From positions 52,366,917 to 52,430,916 of the forward strand of contig CM075773.1 in the NCBI GenBank assembly GCA_037974665.1: a stretch of DNA of 64,000 bases. Direction: 5' to 3'. This document shows positions 33,611-46,900 of the stretch, in pieces. Numbering within the stretch: the stretch's first letter is position 1; every line of letters starts with the position of its first letter. This DNA comes from Ehretia macrophylla (lineage: Eukaryota > Streptophyta > Magnoliopsida > Boraginales > Ehretiaceae). The translations under genes and the position numbers were made by a program. The notes beneath the pieces are model-generated. The model was given only the letters and a program-made list of their open reading frames with translations, did no database searches and was not told the origin of the DNA.

Positions 33611-36085
33611 GTTTGTTGGCCTTGTGGGCATGTCGCAATTAGTCCATTCATTCAGTTCTAGTGCTTTGTGTTGGATGTAAAAGAAACACAGAAAATTAAT
33701 ATAGTACATGCTAACATCAACTTCTCATTCTATTTGTCAACTTTGTATTCTCTTTTTGGTTTTCGGTGAATAATTTAGTTAATTAAAACGCAATTAACTG
33801 CACCGAAAGGAAAAGTAACATGATGTGCAACGACTCGAAGTAATAAAAAAAAGTTTTGGAGAAAATATTCTAATAAAAAGGTAAACGCGTGGGGCTAAGG
33901 TGCTATTTCATTATATATTATTCCTTTTATTTTGTTTTATATGTTGAATTTGCTTCAACAATGCACAAAAGTTGGTTCACAAAAAAGAAAATTCAAATTG
34001 CTTCAACAATGCATAAAGATGGTTCACAAAATAGACTGGGAACTTATGTTGAATTTCGTCCTCAGTTAATTATTAGATATTTTGTACCAATTGGGATTAT
34101 TTTAAGAACACCTTTTGCTTGATGAAACTATGTTCTCAGGATTAGGGGATAAAAATAAAAAAAAGAAATAAAAACAAAGCTCAAAGACTAAAATGCTTCA
34201 TGGAAGGAATCATTAATATTTCATTTCAATCATCGCACAAATCAATGTGAACTCAGAGTTCAAAAAAACATATTCATTTGTAACAAGTTGCAAAGATGCA
34301 ATCACTATATCCAGTTTTAGACGCTTCTACACGAGTTAATGTTTCAAAAAAGGAATATACTAACATTAGCAAATGAATCTACAGCATGCTAGAAGTGAGG
34401 AAGATATATTGATTCAAAAGATTAAAAACCCACAAAAGAATAATAAGGAGCAAAACAAAGAAAGTTGGCAATTTTGAAGTTTTTAACATCATGTAGATTC
34501 CATTACACTAGGACAAGTAGAAAGTATAATTGAACAAAACTACTCTAGTAGAGTATTTTGATAAGAATTGGGAAAATATAGACGTGAAGAGCACTCAAGT
34601 GGTTAAATTAGTAAAGGAAATGGATGGGCCAGAAGAAAATTTTTATTTGTCAAATATTTGCATATGGGGTAACTATTTGTCGAATAAAAGAAAGCGAGGA
34701 TATTGCATAATGTGAAACTAGAATTGTAGTCTAAGTGACTGAAAATATGAAACTTTGTAGGTTACAAGTGGCTAAATATATGAAAACATGGTTCTAAGAT
34801 TAAAACATGACTTGTAGTACTGGTATTTTATCATGGTGTCCGATTCTAAGTTTTTATGGATTCTTTCTTTGTTACCGGGGTCGACCCCAAAGCCATAATG
34901 TCACAAGGTTTATCATATAACTTGGAATTGATTAGGAGGTGACGTTTTTTTTTTTTTTTTTTGAGAATACAATTGCTTTCATATTTTTAATTGAGCTTGG
35001 AAAGTTGTAAAGAACTTCATATGCACCTTATGAATACGGTAAAAATAATACATATCACGTGACAATGATACTTATTTAGAAGTTCTTGAAGGACTAAAAA
35101 TGCCTAAATCTCAAAACCTTAGAAAACGTAATCAATTAAATAACAAAGATTTTCTATAAATTCAATTATTTTGAAAGAATGTGGTACCATCTTCTTAGTA
35201 CATACATTCTAGACAATGCATATGTCTATATCCTATTAGCCCTTGAATTTCTATTCAGACTCCAAAATTTTGATTTGTTATTATTGAAATGTTTGTTCAT
35301 TATTTGAATATTATTAAGACTCTTGAAGCGCCTACATAAACAAGAGGTATATTTTAAGTGAAAATTTTGAGATGAAAGATACTTAGGACACATAATTTAT
35401 CATGACTTAAAGATCGAGCATTTATTGTATGTAATATTTGTCTATAGATAGACAAATAATACGAAGATAGAATTGATTTATAGGAATAAAGATCATGTTT
35501 TGATTGCCCAATGTTCTAATCCATTGATATTAAAAAGATTTTTTCGTCCTAGACAAGATATTGAATGAATTCTTAGTTCACAAGTACCATACATTCATGC
35601 CATTGTTGCATTAATGTATCTCGCTAGTTACATACAATTAGTGCATTAATATATTTTGCTAGTTACATGCAATTGGACATTGCATTCTGTGTTAATTTAT
35701 TTGCAAGATATAGTTCTAGACTTGAGCAAAGGATTGATATATACTTACAAACGAAATACTAAAAATATCTTGAAAATTTACAAACCAATCTATTGCTATC
35801 ATTTCCTTATTTTTTGTCGAAATAATTGCACTTCATGAGACAAGGCAAAAATGTGTATAGTTGAGGTATTTGGTGCAACATCTTCGTGAAGAATTTGATC
35901 TTTCAACTACCATACGAGTATAATGGTACATGTGTTGCTCAAGTACAATTATAAGTGATAGAATCAAGCTTATTACACCAAAGTTATTTTTCATACATGA
36001 ATTGAAAAGGAAGGTTTCATAGATATTCATCAAATTCACTTAAGTAATTAAAACCTAAAAGGTTCGTTTCCAAAGCATTTCATGG
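33611..36085. other. AT-rich DNA, right arm of the inverted duplication
   Basis: 33770-33850 is an inverted match to 16865-16960. A short duplication (TTGCTTCAACAATGCA) lies at 33949-34015. Sequence similar to scattered copia or other relics may be present near 35.3-35.9 kb, but I cannot assign it. No intact gene. Confidence 0.5.
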
Positions 36086-36093
36086 ACTAATGC

Positions 36094-36672
36094 CAGACCC
36101 GCCCAAGCTATGGGCAGCTTGGGCCGGTGCCCAAGGTCCCCTTAGATTGGGGGCCCCAAGTTTAAAAAAAAAAAAATACTAACTTAGTAAAAGAATGTCA
36201 AAGGGCTAGCACTTAATCGATTTTTGAACTATTGAAGGTCAGTACTTAAACGATTTTTGTTTATTGTGATATTAATTTTGCATATAATATAAGAAAGCAG
36301 GGTTGGCCCAAAAAAGAAAATATAGAGGTATATATTCAACTCTTCTTTTTGTTTTTTTATGTGATAAATTTTGATATTGTTTACATACTTATATATATAT
36401 TAACTTGAAATAATTAATTTTTTTACTTATATTTATTTTTTTATTAATTTTTCTTATATGCAATAGACTTAATAAAGCTTAATTATTAAGGCCCAAGAAA
36501 TATGCTGAAGAAAGACTTAATAAAGAGAAAGAACATTGGATAAATGTCCTTTTATTTATAGTGATTATTTTAGTAAAAAATTTAGAGTTTTTTTTATTGA
36601 GAAAAAATATAATTATTAAGGCCCCTATTTAGATGATCGCCCAAGGTCCTCAAATTGTTTGAGACGGCCCTA
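36094..36672. mobile_element. hAT-like non-autonomous element
   Basis: Ends CAGACCCGCC and (inverted) TAGGGCCGTC, both followed by CCCAAG/CTTGGGC motifs. Candidate 8-bp target duplication ACTAATGC (36086-36093) and ACTAACGC (36673-36680) with one mismatch. The 8-bp length points to hAT. Confidence 0.7.
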
Positions 36673-37271
36673 ACTAACGCGCAAGATCGGCATGCAATCG
36701 ACTCGAAGATCATTTTTAATATGCTCACATAAGGGGAAAAAAGTACACATTATACTCTTTTTTTTTTCTTTCGTCTAGGTTTTGTCGCACATGCATAGAT
36801 GGTCCTATATTTGGGCCATCGGGGGTTGCATGCCCCATTGATCCTAAGAGTATAATCATTAAGGAGTGAGTTGAGGTTTATATTTTCTGAAATGTGTGTA
36901 TTATTAAAATATTTTTAGGTTGAAAATTCTATTGAGTCCTTATTGAAAAAAATAACTCATATTTGATAGTTAAATTATATGACTTTAGACTACACTGGAT
37001 AAAAATTTTGAATCTGGCCCTACCATTAAGCTTTGCTGAGAAGTTTTTAGTGAAAAAATCTAGTATGCTTATAATAATATTGAACACTTTTTCCTTTATT
37101 AGGATTTTTGTCCCACTAATCTTTTTCCAAGGTTTACAGAGGTATACTCGTTTAAATGTTCAAAGGGGAATGTTATAAAATTATATAATTGAATAATCAG
37201 CTCATGTGATTGACGGTTATTGAACTCCCATGAAAATAGTGTTAAATTATGCATTGTATCCACGTCCAAGC

Positions 37272-37803
37272 TGTTAGAATATGCACTTATCTCACATAGA
37301 AAAATTATAAATTCTTAGAGCACTTAATGAGATTCTGAGCTACTCCACTTGACACCAATTGGTTTTAAGATGGAAACTCATTATCTTAATATGGTATCAG
37401 AGCTAGGCCCATGGTCTAGTCTCATTCATCTTCCGCGTGCGACCCATCTCAAATCAGGTTTACTTATCTTCAATCTTTCACGTGTGCATTGGTCACGCAC
37501 TTTCAATCTTCCACATGTGTTATCTACCACATGTGTGTTCAATATTCCATGTGTGACCTATCTCAAAAAAATTTGACCCACATGTATTCAATCTTCCAAA
37601 CGTGACATCTCAAAATAAGGTCCACGCGTGTTCAATATTCCATGTGTGACCCCTCTCAAATCAGGTCACACGTGAGGGGGAATGTTAGAATATGCACTTA
37701 TCCCACATAGAAAAATCATAAACTCTTAGACCACTTAATAAGATCCTGGACTACTCCACTTGACACCAATTAGTTTTAAGATGGAAACCCAGTGATCTTA
37801 ACA
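37272..37803 (+). mobile_element. TRIM element, complete
   Basis: Two LTRs of 120 and 121 bp (37272-37391 and 37683-37803) begin TGTTAGAATATGCACTTATC and end TTAATA/TTAACA. The primer-binding site TGGTATCAGAGC follows at 37392-37403, and a purine tract GTGAGGGGGAA precedes the 3' LTR. The 5-bp target duplication CAAGC is perfect (37267-37271 and 37804-37808). It encodes nothing. The matching place in the inverted arm (about 16.27 kb) lacks it, giving an empty site. Confidence 0.93.
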
Positions 37804-37929
37804 CAAGCTAAGGCTAACCACAAACAACTACTCTACAAATCTTTTGTTATAAATTTGATATTTTAAATTGTGAACGTTAAGACAATTGAGAAAATTCAAT
37901 AAATATCATTAGCTGTTCTTTCTCGGGTA

Positions 37930-38298
37930 AATGAAAGAAATGGTCACTTATTTTTGAGCTCTGTGATATTTTTGTCCTTTATTTAGCAAATGTTATAAAT
38001 TAATCTCTTATATTTAAAATCTGCAATGCTGTTAGTCCTTTTAGTGAATTCCGTAAAAAAATTTAACGCAAATTGCGTGCACTGGGGACGTGACCAACTT
38101 AAGTCAAATTTTGGAGGGATAAATGACTAATTGATCACTTGTTGGGCGTACGTAATCTATGTTAAAAAATTGATAAGATTTGTTAAAAGGACTAACGACG
38201 TCGCAAATTTAAAGATAATGAACTAATTTATCACATTTGGTAGATAAGGGACGAAAATGTCATAGAGCCCAAAGATAAAGGACCATTTCGGTCTTTTA
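37930..38298. repeat. Fold-back element
   Basis: The two halves pair over about 100 bp (AAATGGTCACTTATTTTTGAGCTC against its complement near 38.26-38.29 kb, and TTTGTCCTTTATTTAGCAAATG against 38.23-38.25 kb). MITE-like, with no coding capacity. Confidence 0.65.
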
Positions 38299-39101
38299 GC
38301 CTTCTTTCTCTCTTTTGAAGATAATAAAAAATATAATAAACTCATCTCTTAGAAGTTAAATTTGTAGATTTTGTGGTAATTTAATATGATATCAGAGTCA
38401 AGTTATTAAACTATTTTTGGTTCAAATCTCGCCGTCATCTATTTAAAAATATTAAAATTGTCCACGACTCAAAAGAAATCTTAGCGGCACATGCGGAGGC
38501 ATATTTAATACAATGAATAATATAATAAATTTCTTTATAATAGATTAAGTTTTTAAATGATGTAGTAATTAAATACTGTCAATAATAATTTTCTCCTTTT
38601 ACCTATTATGATCTATCATGTAGAGAGAGATATTAGAGAATTACGTTCTCAATTTGGTTGGATTCTATCATCTACTTATTTTTTCCTCATTACTTAAATG
38701 AGGTGTATTATGTGTTATTAAATTTTGATATTTTAAAATCTTAATAATTTATTTCAATTTTTTTAACTACTTTTTTCACTATTGAAATTCAAAATAGTTG
38801 GTTGAAATTTGAAAAGACCAAGATATATTATGCGTCATTAAATTTGACGGTGTTATGCATAGCAATGAAAGCCGAGCATTAGTCGATAAGTAGGCTTAAA
38901 ATAAGGAAAGCGTCCAAACAAGAAGCAATAAATATTTCCGACCAAAGCAAGATGGCAGCCCATTGAAGGATGACTATCCAAACTTGAAAACATCACCTAC
39001 TCACATGTACTGCTTGAACCAAGTCAAATAAAATGAAAAAAAAAAATTGAAAGTTGCATAATATATATATATATATATATATATTTTAAATACATAGGAA
39101 G
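38299..39101. other. Non-coding, with isolated ~148-bp repeat pieces and an (AT)n tract
   Basis: 38598-38655 and 38855-38890 match the 14-16 kb repeat unit. 38970-39030 matches 14615-14675. A (TA) microsatellite lies at 39061-39084. Confidence 0.6.
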
Positions 39102-39437
39102 AGTTAATACCCATTTTGGTCATCTATCTTTGACTTGATTAATAAAGTATTCTCTTATCTTCAAAAGTAATACATTCCAGCTCCTTATCTTTTGTATGAG
39201 TGACACCGTTTGTCTTTTTTAGTGGTTTAGTTAAAAAATAGATGGCAAACGCACTTGATTAACACGTTTCTTTTATTTTTTTCAAATTGAACGTGATTAA
39301 CATGTGCGTTTTCCGTCAAATTTTTAACGAAATCACTAAAAAATATTAACGGTGTCACTATGACAAAAGATAAGGGACATAAATATACCACTTTGTCAAT
39401 CAAGTCAAAGATAAAGGACTAAAATGAGTATTAACCC
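39102..39437. repeat. Fold-back MITE
   Basis: Ends GTTAATACCCATTTTGGTC and inverted GTTAATACTCATTTTAGTCC. The halves pair through CTTTGACTTGATT and CTTATCTTTTGT. About 336 bp. Confidence 0.8.
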
Positions 39438-39708
39438 ATTTATTTTAAAAAATACATAGAATTAATTTTTTAGCCGGTTTATTTATAATTCAAAATATAA
39501 ATTAATCCCCATTGGTCATTTAAGTTATATGAGTCAATTAATTTTTATTGCTAGATTGTGTAATAAAATCACGAAAAAAATTCTAAAGTAGCCCTGATTC
39601 TGGCGAATGTATATGTTGCAAAAGCGAGCATATATTGAATTTTTTAATTGGGAGGGCGGCAGTTTACTAATGACTCTGTCAAGCGACAACTCTATGGACT
39701 TGCACTAG

Positions 39709-40215
39709 AGTAAATTGCTTGCTGCCTCTTTGTATTTTGTTTGAAATACTCATTTATTTCTTGTAATTTTAAAATAGGCTATTACCTCCCTATATTTTTT
39801 CGATTAAGCTGATGCACCTAAAGTTTTTTATTTCGTTAATAAACATTACCAAATTAGTTAATTGATCGTTATACCCTTACATAAAGTTAAAATCGAAAAA
39901 TCACAAGGGTGTAATGAGCCTATTTTAAAATTACAGGAGGTGAATAAGTATTTAGGGCAAAATACAGGGGGACAATAAATAATTTACTAAAAGGGTATTT
40001 TTATCCAGTAACAAATTTATTTAAATCAAAAGTATTAAAAAATGATATTTTAAGCGTGTGTGTTGCAATTGCTATTAAATTAGACGGCTTTTTTAACGGA
40101 GGGGGGCGGTCAGTTACACTCTGAAAAGCACAAGAGGGTAATGGGGCTATTTTAAAAAGACAGGAGATAAATGAGTATTTACAACAAAACACAAGAGGGT
40201 GGCAAATAATTCACT
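39709..40215. mobile_element. Long-TIR MITE, probably MULE-derived
   Basis: TIRs of about 70 bp (AGTAAATTGCTTGCTGCC ... against inverted AGTGAATTATTTGCCACC). An internal third copy of the end lies near 39.92-39.99 kb. Flanked by near-identical GACTTGCACTA and GACTTGTACTA, consistent with a 9-11 bp Mutator-type duplication. Confidence 0.7.
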
Positions 40216-42555
40216 CGACTTGTACTAATGTTTTATCTTTTTTGGTTTTGAAGGAAGGTCTAACTAATTACATTGGCAAATGTATGAGCAACAGTATCAC
40301 TATCTAATCATTTTTAAGCACAATAAAAGTTGAATGAAATCATAATTTGAATTCAAAACGTAAGATTATTACACATTACTATTGAATCATTCAACTCAAC
40401 TCTTGGGTATAACGGGACGATGTGCCTTTTCTGTTTGCATTGGAAATCGAGGGATGCACTTTGTGACCATTGTCTGGAATCAGATGAAAAAATAAGAATG
40501 TTCAACCCCGACAACCTAATGCTAGGGAAATTTTCCAACTTTTAACAGCCAATGGGGAAGTGCGAACTTGAAGCAAACATTTTTTAAGTTGAAAACCAGG
40601 TAAGGGCCACATGGTTCTCATCGCAAATATTCCAGAAGTATCTATTTTTTAATGGGAGTAATCGCATTAATGGTTAAATTTCAATTTTAGACCTCTATGA
40701 TTCCCCATTGATCCTCTTTCCTCGAACAAGGAAGGAAATTACTGAGATTATTATATATCCCACGAATTACGCCAGTAAAAAATTACCTAATATTTATCAA
40801 TGTCTTTGAAATATTATTGAATTAACCACAAGTTGTGGTCCAAATAGTAAATAGACTATTAGTAAGCGGATTTTACCTGCAAGATCAAGAGTTGAAACTC
40901 ACTGAAAGCAGTTCGTGACCAAGGATATTCTCAAATCCTAAATGAAGATTAGTCTCATACTTTCGAGTATAGGGACACTTCGTGGCTTTAAAAAAAAAAA
41001 TATTATTGAATTCATAATCTAAGAAGAGGGTAAGGCTTTTTTCAAGTCAAAGAAGACGGTAAGGCCGTCTCCAGGAGGCTTTTTTACTTTTTTTTTCCCC
41101 CCATATTAGGGAGTAAAACAAGTGGTTTTCTTTTTTCAGAGATTTCCTATTTCATCTTTTACTCTAAGAGAACTCTCTATTATAATCACTTTTTATTTTT
41201 ATTTCACTCTAATAACCCTTTGTACTTTAGTTAACACACTATGTTAGTATTATTTTTAAATTTTTAATTATTGACTGGTATATTCAAAAGATCATTGATA
41301 TTTTTAGTGTTATCTTTAATTATAAAATTTTTAATGTTTATTTTGTATTTTATAGGAAACTTTTCAATGACTCTAATATTTTTAATTTGAAACTTCTTAA
41401 TATATATATATATATATATTTTTTTTTTTTTTACTTTTTTTTAATTTTATTTTATTTATAATTTGAAGATTCCAATTTGAATCAGGTTGATAACTGCTTG
41501 ATTAATTGAAAAAAAAATAAGATATCCATTTTCGAAACTGTTTAGCAAAACCTGTTGCAAATTTTGTTACTCAAACTTGATGGATTTAAAAACCTTTAGC
41601 CAAAATAAAAACCACTAAATATTCAAAAAACCACAGTTAATTATATTTGTAATTGCTTACTTAAAGAAAAACAAAAAACATAGTTTAAAAGAAAAACCTA
41701 TCTCAAGTAATGTAAAAAGTTTAAAGCTCTGTTTAGCCTAACTGTGAAATTTTAATTTTTTAGTTGTATAGCTTTTAGAGTAAAGCTTTTATTAAAAGTA
41801 CTGATAAACAAAAGTCGTTGACTATTTGACCTGTGTTAGGCAACGTGAAATTTTTAAAAATTTTGAAGATAATATCGGACTTTAAAAAATATGGAGGTAT
41901 ATATTTGTGAAAAAAAAATAATTTCTCACATTATGTAAAACAGCTTCGCAAAAATCTTTTTTTGAAAAGCTCCAATTTGGAGTTTCTCATCTTTTAATTT
42001 TTTTTCAACATCAGTTTTTATCTAAAATTACTTTTAAAAATGGTCCAAACAAGTTAGTTCAACTTTTAAACTCACAAGAAGCACTTTTGAGTATCTAAAG
42101 GTTGGCCAAACATAACCTAAATTATATATTAAAAAGTCCAAAAATAAAATGAATCTAAAGAACATACAACATAAGATGGTAAAATTTAAACTAAATTACA
42201 TTGTCATTGCAATAAATGTCCATAAATAAATACTAAATCCCAATAAAACTAAAAATGATATAAGTATTTGTCCATACAATAAGGAAATAAACTTCATAAT
42301 GAAAGCATTCAACAAAATCACAAAAGATGGCCCTTCAGCTATTAATATTATATATATGTCAATGTGTATATATATGTACATAGACACACACATAAATATA
42401 ATTGAGGTTCTACTTTCAACTTTCTTTAATTTCTAATACCAAAAATTTACAGGACTATTCGTCATGAATTTGAACCTTACCATATATCATCACTAATATA
42501 AATAGAGTCAAATATTAGAGATCATTTATTCTTTGATTGTAATGTCATCACTAAT
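40216..42555. other. Upstream region of copy C, duplicated at 10.4-13.6 kb
   Basis: 40380-40830 matches 11.64-12.1 kb inverted and 12.28-12.42 kb directly. 41.3-42.4 kb matches parts of 11.1-11.5 kb (inverted) and 12.6-13.6 kb (direct). No coding signal. Likely the ancestral promoter side of the kinase family. Confidence 0.6.
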
Positions 42556-42571
42556 ATAAATAGAGTCAAAT

Positions 42572-43172
42572 ATTATAAATCATTTATTCTTTGATTGTAA
42601 TTTCACAAAACGTATCTGAAAAGTTGGGTTAATTTTGATAAAGATTGACCCTACTTTTTCTTCTTTTGATTCAATTATCATGTTTGGCCTTTCAATTGCA
42701 TGCAATAAGGATATCAAAAGTTATATGTTTTGACTCCTTTTCTATGCAGCAATCTATCACAATTGGATTGAAAGGAATAAGTACATTTTCCGCCATCAAG
42801 CTCACAGGGAAGAACAAATTTTAGAAAATATTAAAATGAATATTTTCCTCAAGATGCAAGGACGGTATCGATTTGTTATCACAAGTATCAACAAACATTA
42901 CGCCAATAGAGTTCGTTTGAATTTTAATTACTTGATCTCGCGACTTTGTTTGATAATTGTTGTTGGATTGTTGGTGGCCATTCTATGCATCTTCCCCTTG
43001 ATGCATAGAATAATCACATGTTACTTCTTTTGTGTTATTTTTTGTTGTTAGTTGCGGTTTTGCATTTAATTTTTTCGTTTGGGATAGGCTTCTTGCTTTC
43101 CTTCACTTTTCTTTTGTAAGACTTTGTTCATTTCTATTATAAAATCTAGATATTTGCTTGTCATGCAAAAAA
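42572..43172 (+). mobile_element. 5'-truncated LINE insertion
   Basis: The plus strand reads the C-terminal end of a plant LINE protein (YHNWIERNKYIFRHQAHREE near 42.75 kb), a 3' UTR and an A-rich tail. A perfect 16-bp duplication ATAAATAGAGTCAAAT flanks it (42556-42571 and 43173-43188). A further copy of the target sequence at about 42498 comes from an older ~58-bp tandem duplication. Confidence 0.8.
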
Positions 43173-43329
43173 ATAAATAGAGTCAAATTTGACTCCCTAA
43201 ATTTAAGAAGCCATTAACTACATTTAGAGACATGATTTGGCTTTAATCCTATGTCATGGTCAATCAATTTCATTTAAATTAATATTCCAAAACTATTTCT
43301 CGTTATATCAACCTTTTAGCATAAAACAA

Positions 43330-43443
43330 ACACTTTAGTCTGTCTAAACGGATTCCGGCCATGAGAAATGTGAGATGGGCCTCACACATGTGAGACCCAC
43401 CCCATATGATACAGACGGATGTCCGTCTAGACAAACTAAAGAC
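43330..43443. repeat. Small fold-back MITE
   Basis: Inverted ends CTTTAGTCTGTCTAAACGG and CTTTAGTTTGTCTAGACGG around a short GC-rich centre. The open frame across it is structural. Confidence 0.65.
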
Positions 43444-43689
43444 CGTCCCTTCAACATGTCTAAGCCTATGAACTTGTGAATTTGGCACCTACACTATAGC
43501 TTAAGCCGCTTTTCAAATTATCATTTTAAGAAAGTGATACATTACTCTTATTTTTACAGTACTACTGTAACACTACAACAACTTTCATATTTGGGACCTC
43601 TTTAATTAAGCGATCTCGAATTACCATTTTAAGAGAATAACACATCATCATCCATGAGACGACTTATAAAATATTATCCTAAGCCGCAT

Positions 43690-43866
43690 GTCACGTACTG
43701 ACAGGACCTATGACCCGAGCATTGAGTTGGGTAGTTTCTAGTCACCTGAGACGCACTTGTGTCTGCTGTTCACTGACATGTGATATTCATAATACAGGAG
43801 CGTCCCGTTTAGCTAGAGGCTACCCAACTCAGCCCTGAGTCATAGGTTCCTGCACGTGACACGTAG
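43690..43866. repeat. Fold-back MITE just upstream of copy C
   Basis: Inverted arms CACGT..GACAGGACCTATGACCC and their complement around TTGGGTAG/CTACCCAA. Located about 100 bp upstream of the copy C start codon and absent upstream of copies A and B, so it entered after duplication. Confidence 0.7.
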
Positions 43867-43967
43867 TGTATTTAACTATGACCATTCCCTCGTCTTTGGG
43901 CAAGTCTAGGTCAAATAGGCAGTAATCACATATTGAAACGATCTGTTCTCATTTCATGTTATAGTTT

Positions 43968-46900
43968 ATGGCTGCTAATACGAAAGCTTTTGTCGATACA
44001 ATTTTCTTACTCTTGTTAGCATCATTATGTAGCCAGGATCTTAATCTCTTTCCTGTGGATGCAACAACAAGCTTGCTCAAGACTGGTTATCAGCTCAATT
44101 CCGAATGGAATCTTTATTCTGATGGTGGGAATTTCAGCTTAGGATTTTTCACCATGGCAGCCACAAATTATAGTTACCTTGGGATATGGTATACAAGAGA
44201 TGATCCAGCAAGATTAGTATGGGTTGCCAATCCAAACAAACCAGTGATTAACAATTCAGCAATACTCACAATCGACATCTCTGGAACATTGAAGATCACC
44301 AATGGAGGAAACTATGTCATGGACATTTCTAATCATGTTGGGATAAGCAACGCAACTGCTACACTACATGATTCAGGCAACTTTGTTTTAGTGAATGCAG
44401 TTGACAACAGCACTCTATGGCAAAGCTTTGATCATCCTACCAACACCCTTTTGCCTGGAATGAGACTCGGTTTTAACCGGACGACCGGGGAAAATTGGAC
44501 ACTGATCTCTTGGTTAAGCGACGATATTCCGGCCTCAGGGGCTTTCACCATGAGCTTGGAAGCCATCCAGGGATCAGGTCAATTGGTTATTCGTCGTCGA
44601 GGAGAACTTTACTGGACAAGTGGTGTTTGGAATAATCAAAGCTTTCAATTTGCATCTGAATTGACTGATCACACTAATTCCAATAGTTACCAGTACAAGC
44701 TTAGTATCATATCTAATGGAGATGATGGAATGCACCTGACTTTTTCTGCCATTACTGCAACAATATCAATGTTGGAATTGTCTCCGAAGGGGCAAATTCT
44801 TGAATCTCCGAATAGTCGTATTGTCACTCCTTATGAGAACTTCTGTTATGGCTACCAGAGTGATAATGGATGTGTTGCTTCAGCACTGCCCAACTGTCGG
44901 AGTAGTGGTGACAAGTTTGAAATTAAAAGTGGAGATTTTCCAGGCGCTTCGAGTACCTATGATCACAATTAAAGTCTAAGTGTTGCTGATTGTATGGAAA
45001 GATGCTGGAATGATTGCAGTTGTGTGGGCTTTATTAATGTTCATAGCAACGGAACAGGATGTACAACTTGGTCTGGAAATGGGGAATTTCGTGTAGATAA
45101 GATTGCCAAACATTCGGCATCAAAGTATGTATTGGTTTCAGAAAACAAAAAATGATCAAAATCATCAAAAGGTGAGTTCGTGTTATATATATATAGATTA
45201 TTTGAACCGGAAATTATCCTATTAGGACATCAGGTTATCTGGTCCACTTACACACAAGTGTATTCCATTGCATGTAACGCCCACTTATTTTGTCATGGGC
45301 CGAATGACCGTAGCCTGTTAGGAGAATTTTTCTTATTTTAACTGCTCTGGTTGAGCATCCTCATGTTTGATTTCACGTCAAGGTAAGAGAAAGAATAGTA
45401 GTTCAATGAAAAGAAATGATTTTCTTTTATTTTTTATTTTTGGATACAATAAGGCCAAAGTCATGCTACAAATTCAAAACTAACCAACAGTAAATAATCG
45501 GGGGTTTGATTGTGAGATAATATATGTTTGACATCCCAATTCTACTAACCAACACTATTGTGACCATAGATTATCTCACTATCTAACACCCTTCATATAT
45601 ACCAACACAATCTACATTATTTTGAGAGAGAGGTATCTAATATTAGAAGTTCTACAGATGGATTATGTTATAATGATAAATCTGAAACTTTTTAACTCAA
45701 CATTCTTCCATTATATGTTCAGGAAAATCAAGGGTATGGATATTCAGTGCTTCAGCGACTTTTGTACTCTTGCTAGTGTCAAGCTTCTTGGGCATTTTGA
45801 TGAGAAGACGGCGTAGACGTAGACTAGAAGGTAGATCTTAAAAACCAATTTGTTAGATATTCTGCATATCTTATATCATGCATGATAAGTTATTGCATCA
45901 CTGACGGGTCAATTTCTCACATAATGAAATCTACACGTGTTGGTTTTATCAAAATGTGAGAAATTGACATCAATCCGTATTAATTGAAGAGTTTCCTCAT
46001 CTCTGAAAACTCTTTGTATACAGGCAAGGAGAGGAAAAGAAGAAAATTTTTACACCAGTTAACTATTACAGACAGTTCTAACAATAGTAATGAGATTGCA
46101 AAGAATGGACGAGAACCCCATGATTTGAAGATATTCAGTTTTGGCTCAATTATGGTAGCCACAAATAACTTCTCAAGTGAAAATAAGCTCGGACAGGGAG
46201 GATTTGGACCCATGTACAAGGTACATAGCATCATAGAATTGTAGCCACTTTTCCGCATATAAGTTTCATGCTAATTGGAAAATCCCATTTTCCCCTATGA
46301 GGCCTATAGCTTAATTTCCAAACTCTCACAAGATTTATATTTTACTCAAATTCTCCCATAACATGTAATATAGTCAAATTACAAATACTTGATACTTGAG
46401 GGTATTTTGGCCTTTTTGTTTTTCAAAGCCAAAAAAAAATATCTTTTGGAACTACACACACCCATGCGCACACCTACACCCTTATAAAAAATTATGTAGA
46501 TTTATTTTAATGTATCAAAACCTTTCTTTATGCCTATATAATTCAAAATAGTGTAAGGGCCCAAATGGATGATTTGCATGTGTGCACTGAATTTACAAGA
46601 TAATTATACATGCAATGAGTCTAAAGTTTAGTGGACTCAACTTTCTAATTCTAAGGTGTCGATTGGTATTATGGAATGAATTTAGACATAAAAAAAAATG
46701 AGTTAAGGAATATAATGAATTTGGGAAAGAGTATACCATATTTGGTATATTTTGAGAATGAAAATATGAGTGGATGTATTGATTCCAAACTCATATTTAA
46801 TAGTCAATATACCATAGCAATATTGGGAATCATTTATAAAATGACAAGATTAATCCTTTTGTTATTATATACATGCAATTGTTTTAAGAAAAAAAAAAAA

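Noticed and set aside
33949-34122. Frame with duplicated TTGCTTCAACAATGCA as a small peptide gene
   Set aside because: Only a short duplication in AT-rich DNA; no signal peptide or conserved family seen.
43303-43488. 61-codon frame upstream of copy C
   Set aside because: Lies across a fold-back MITE and its flanks.
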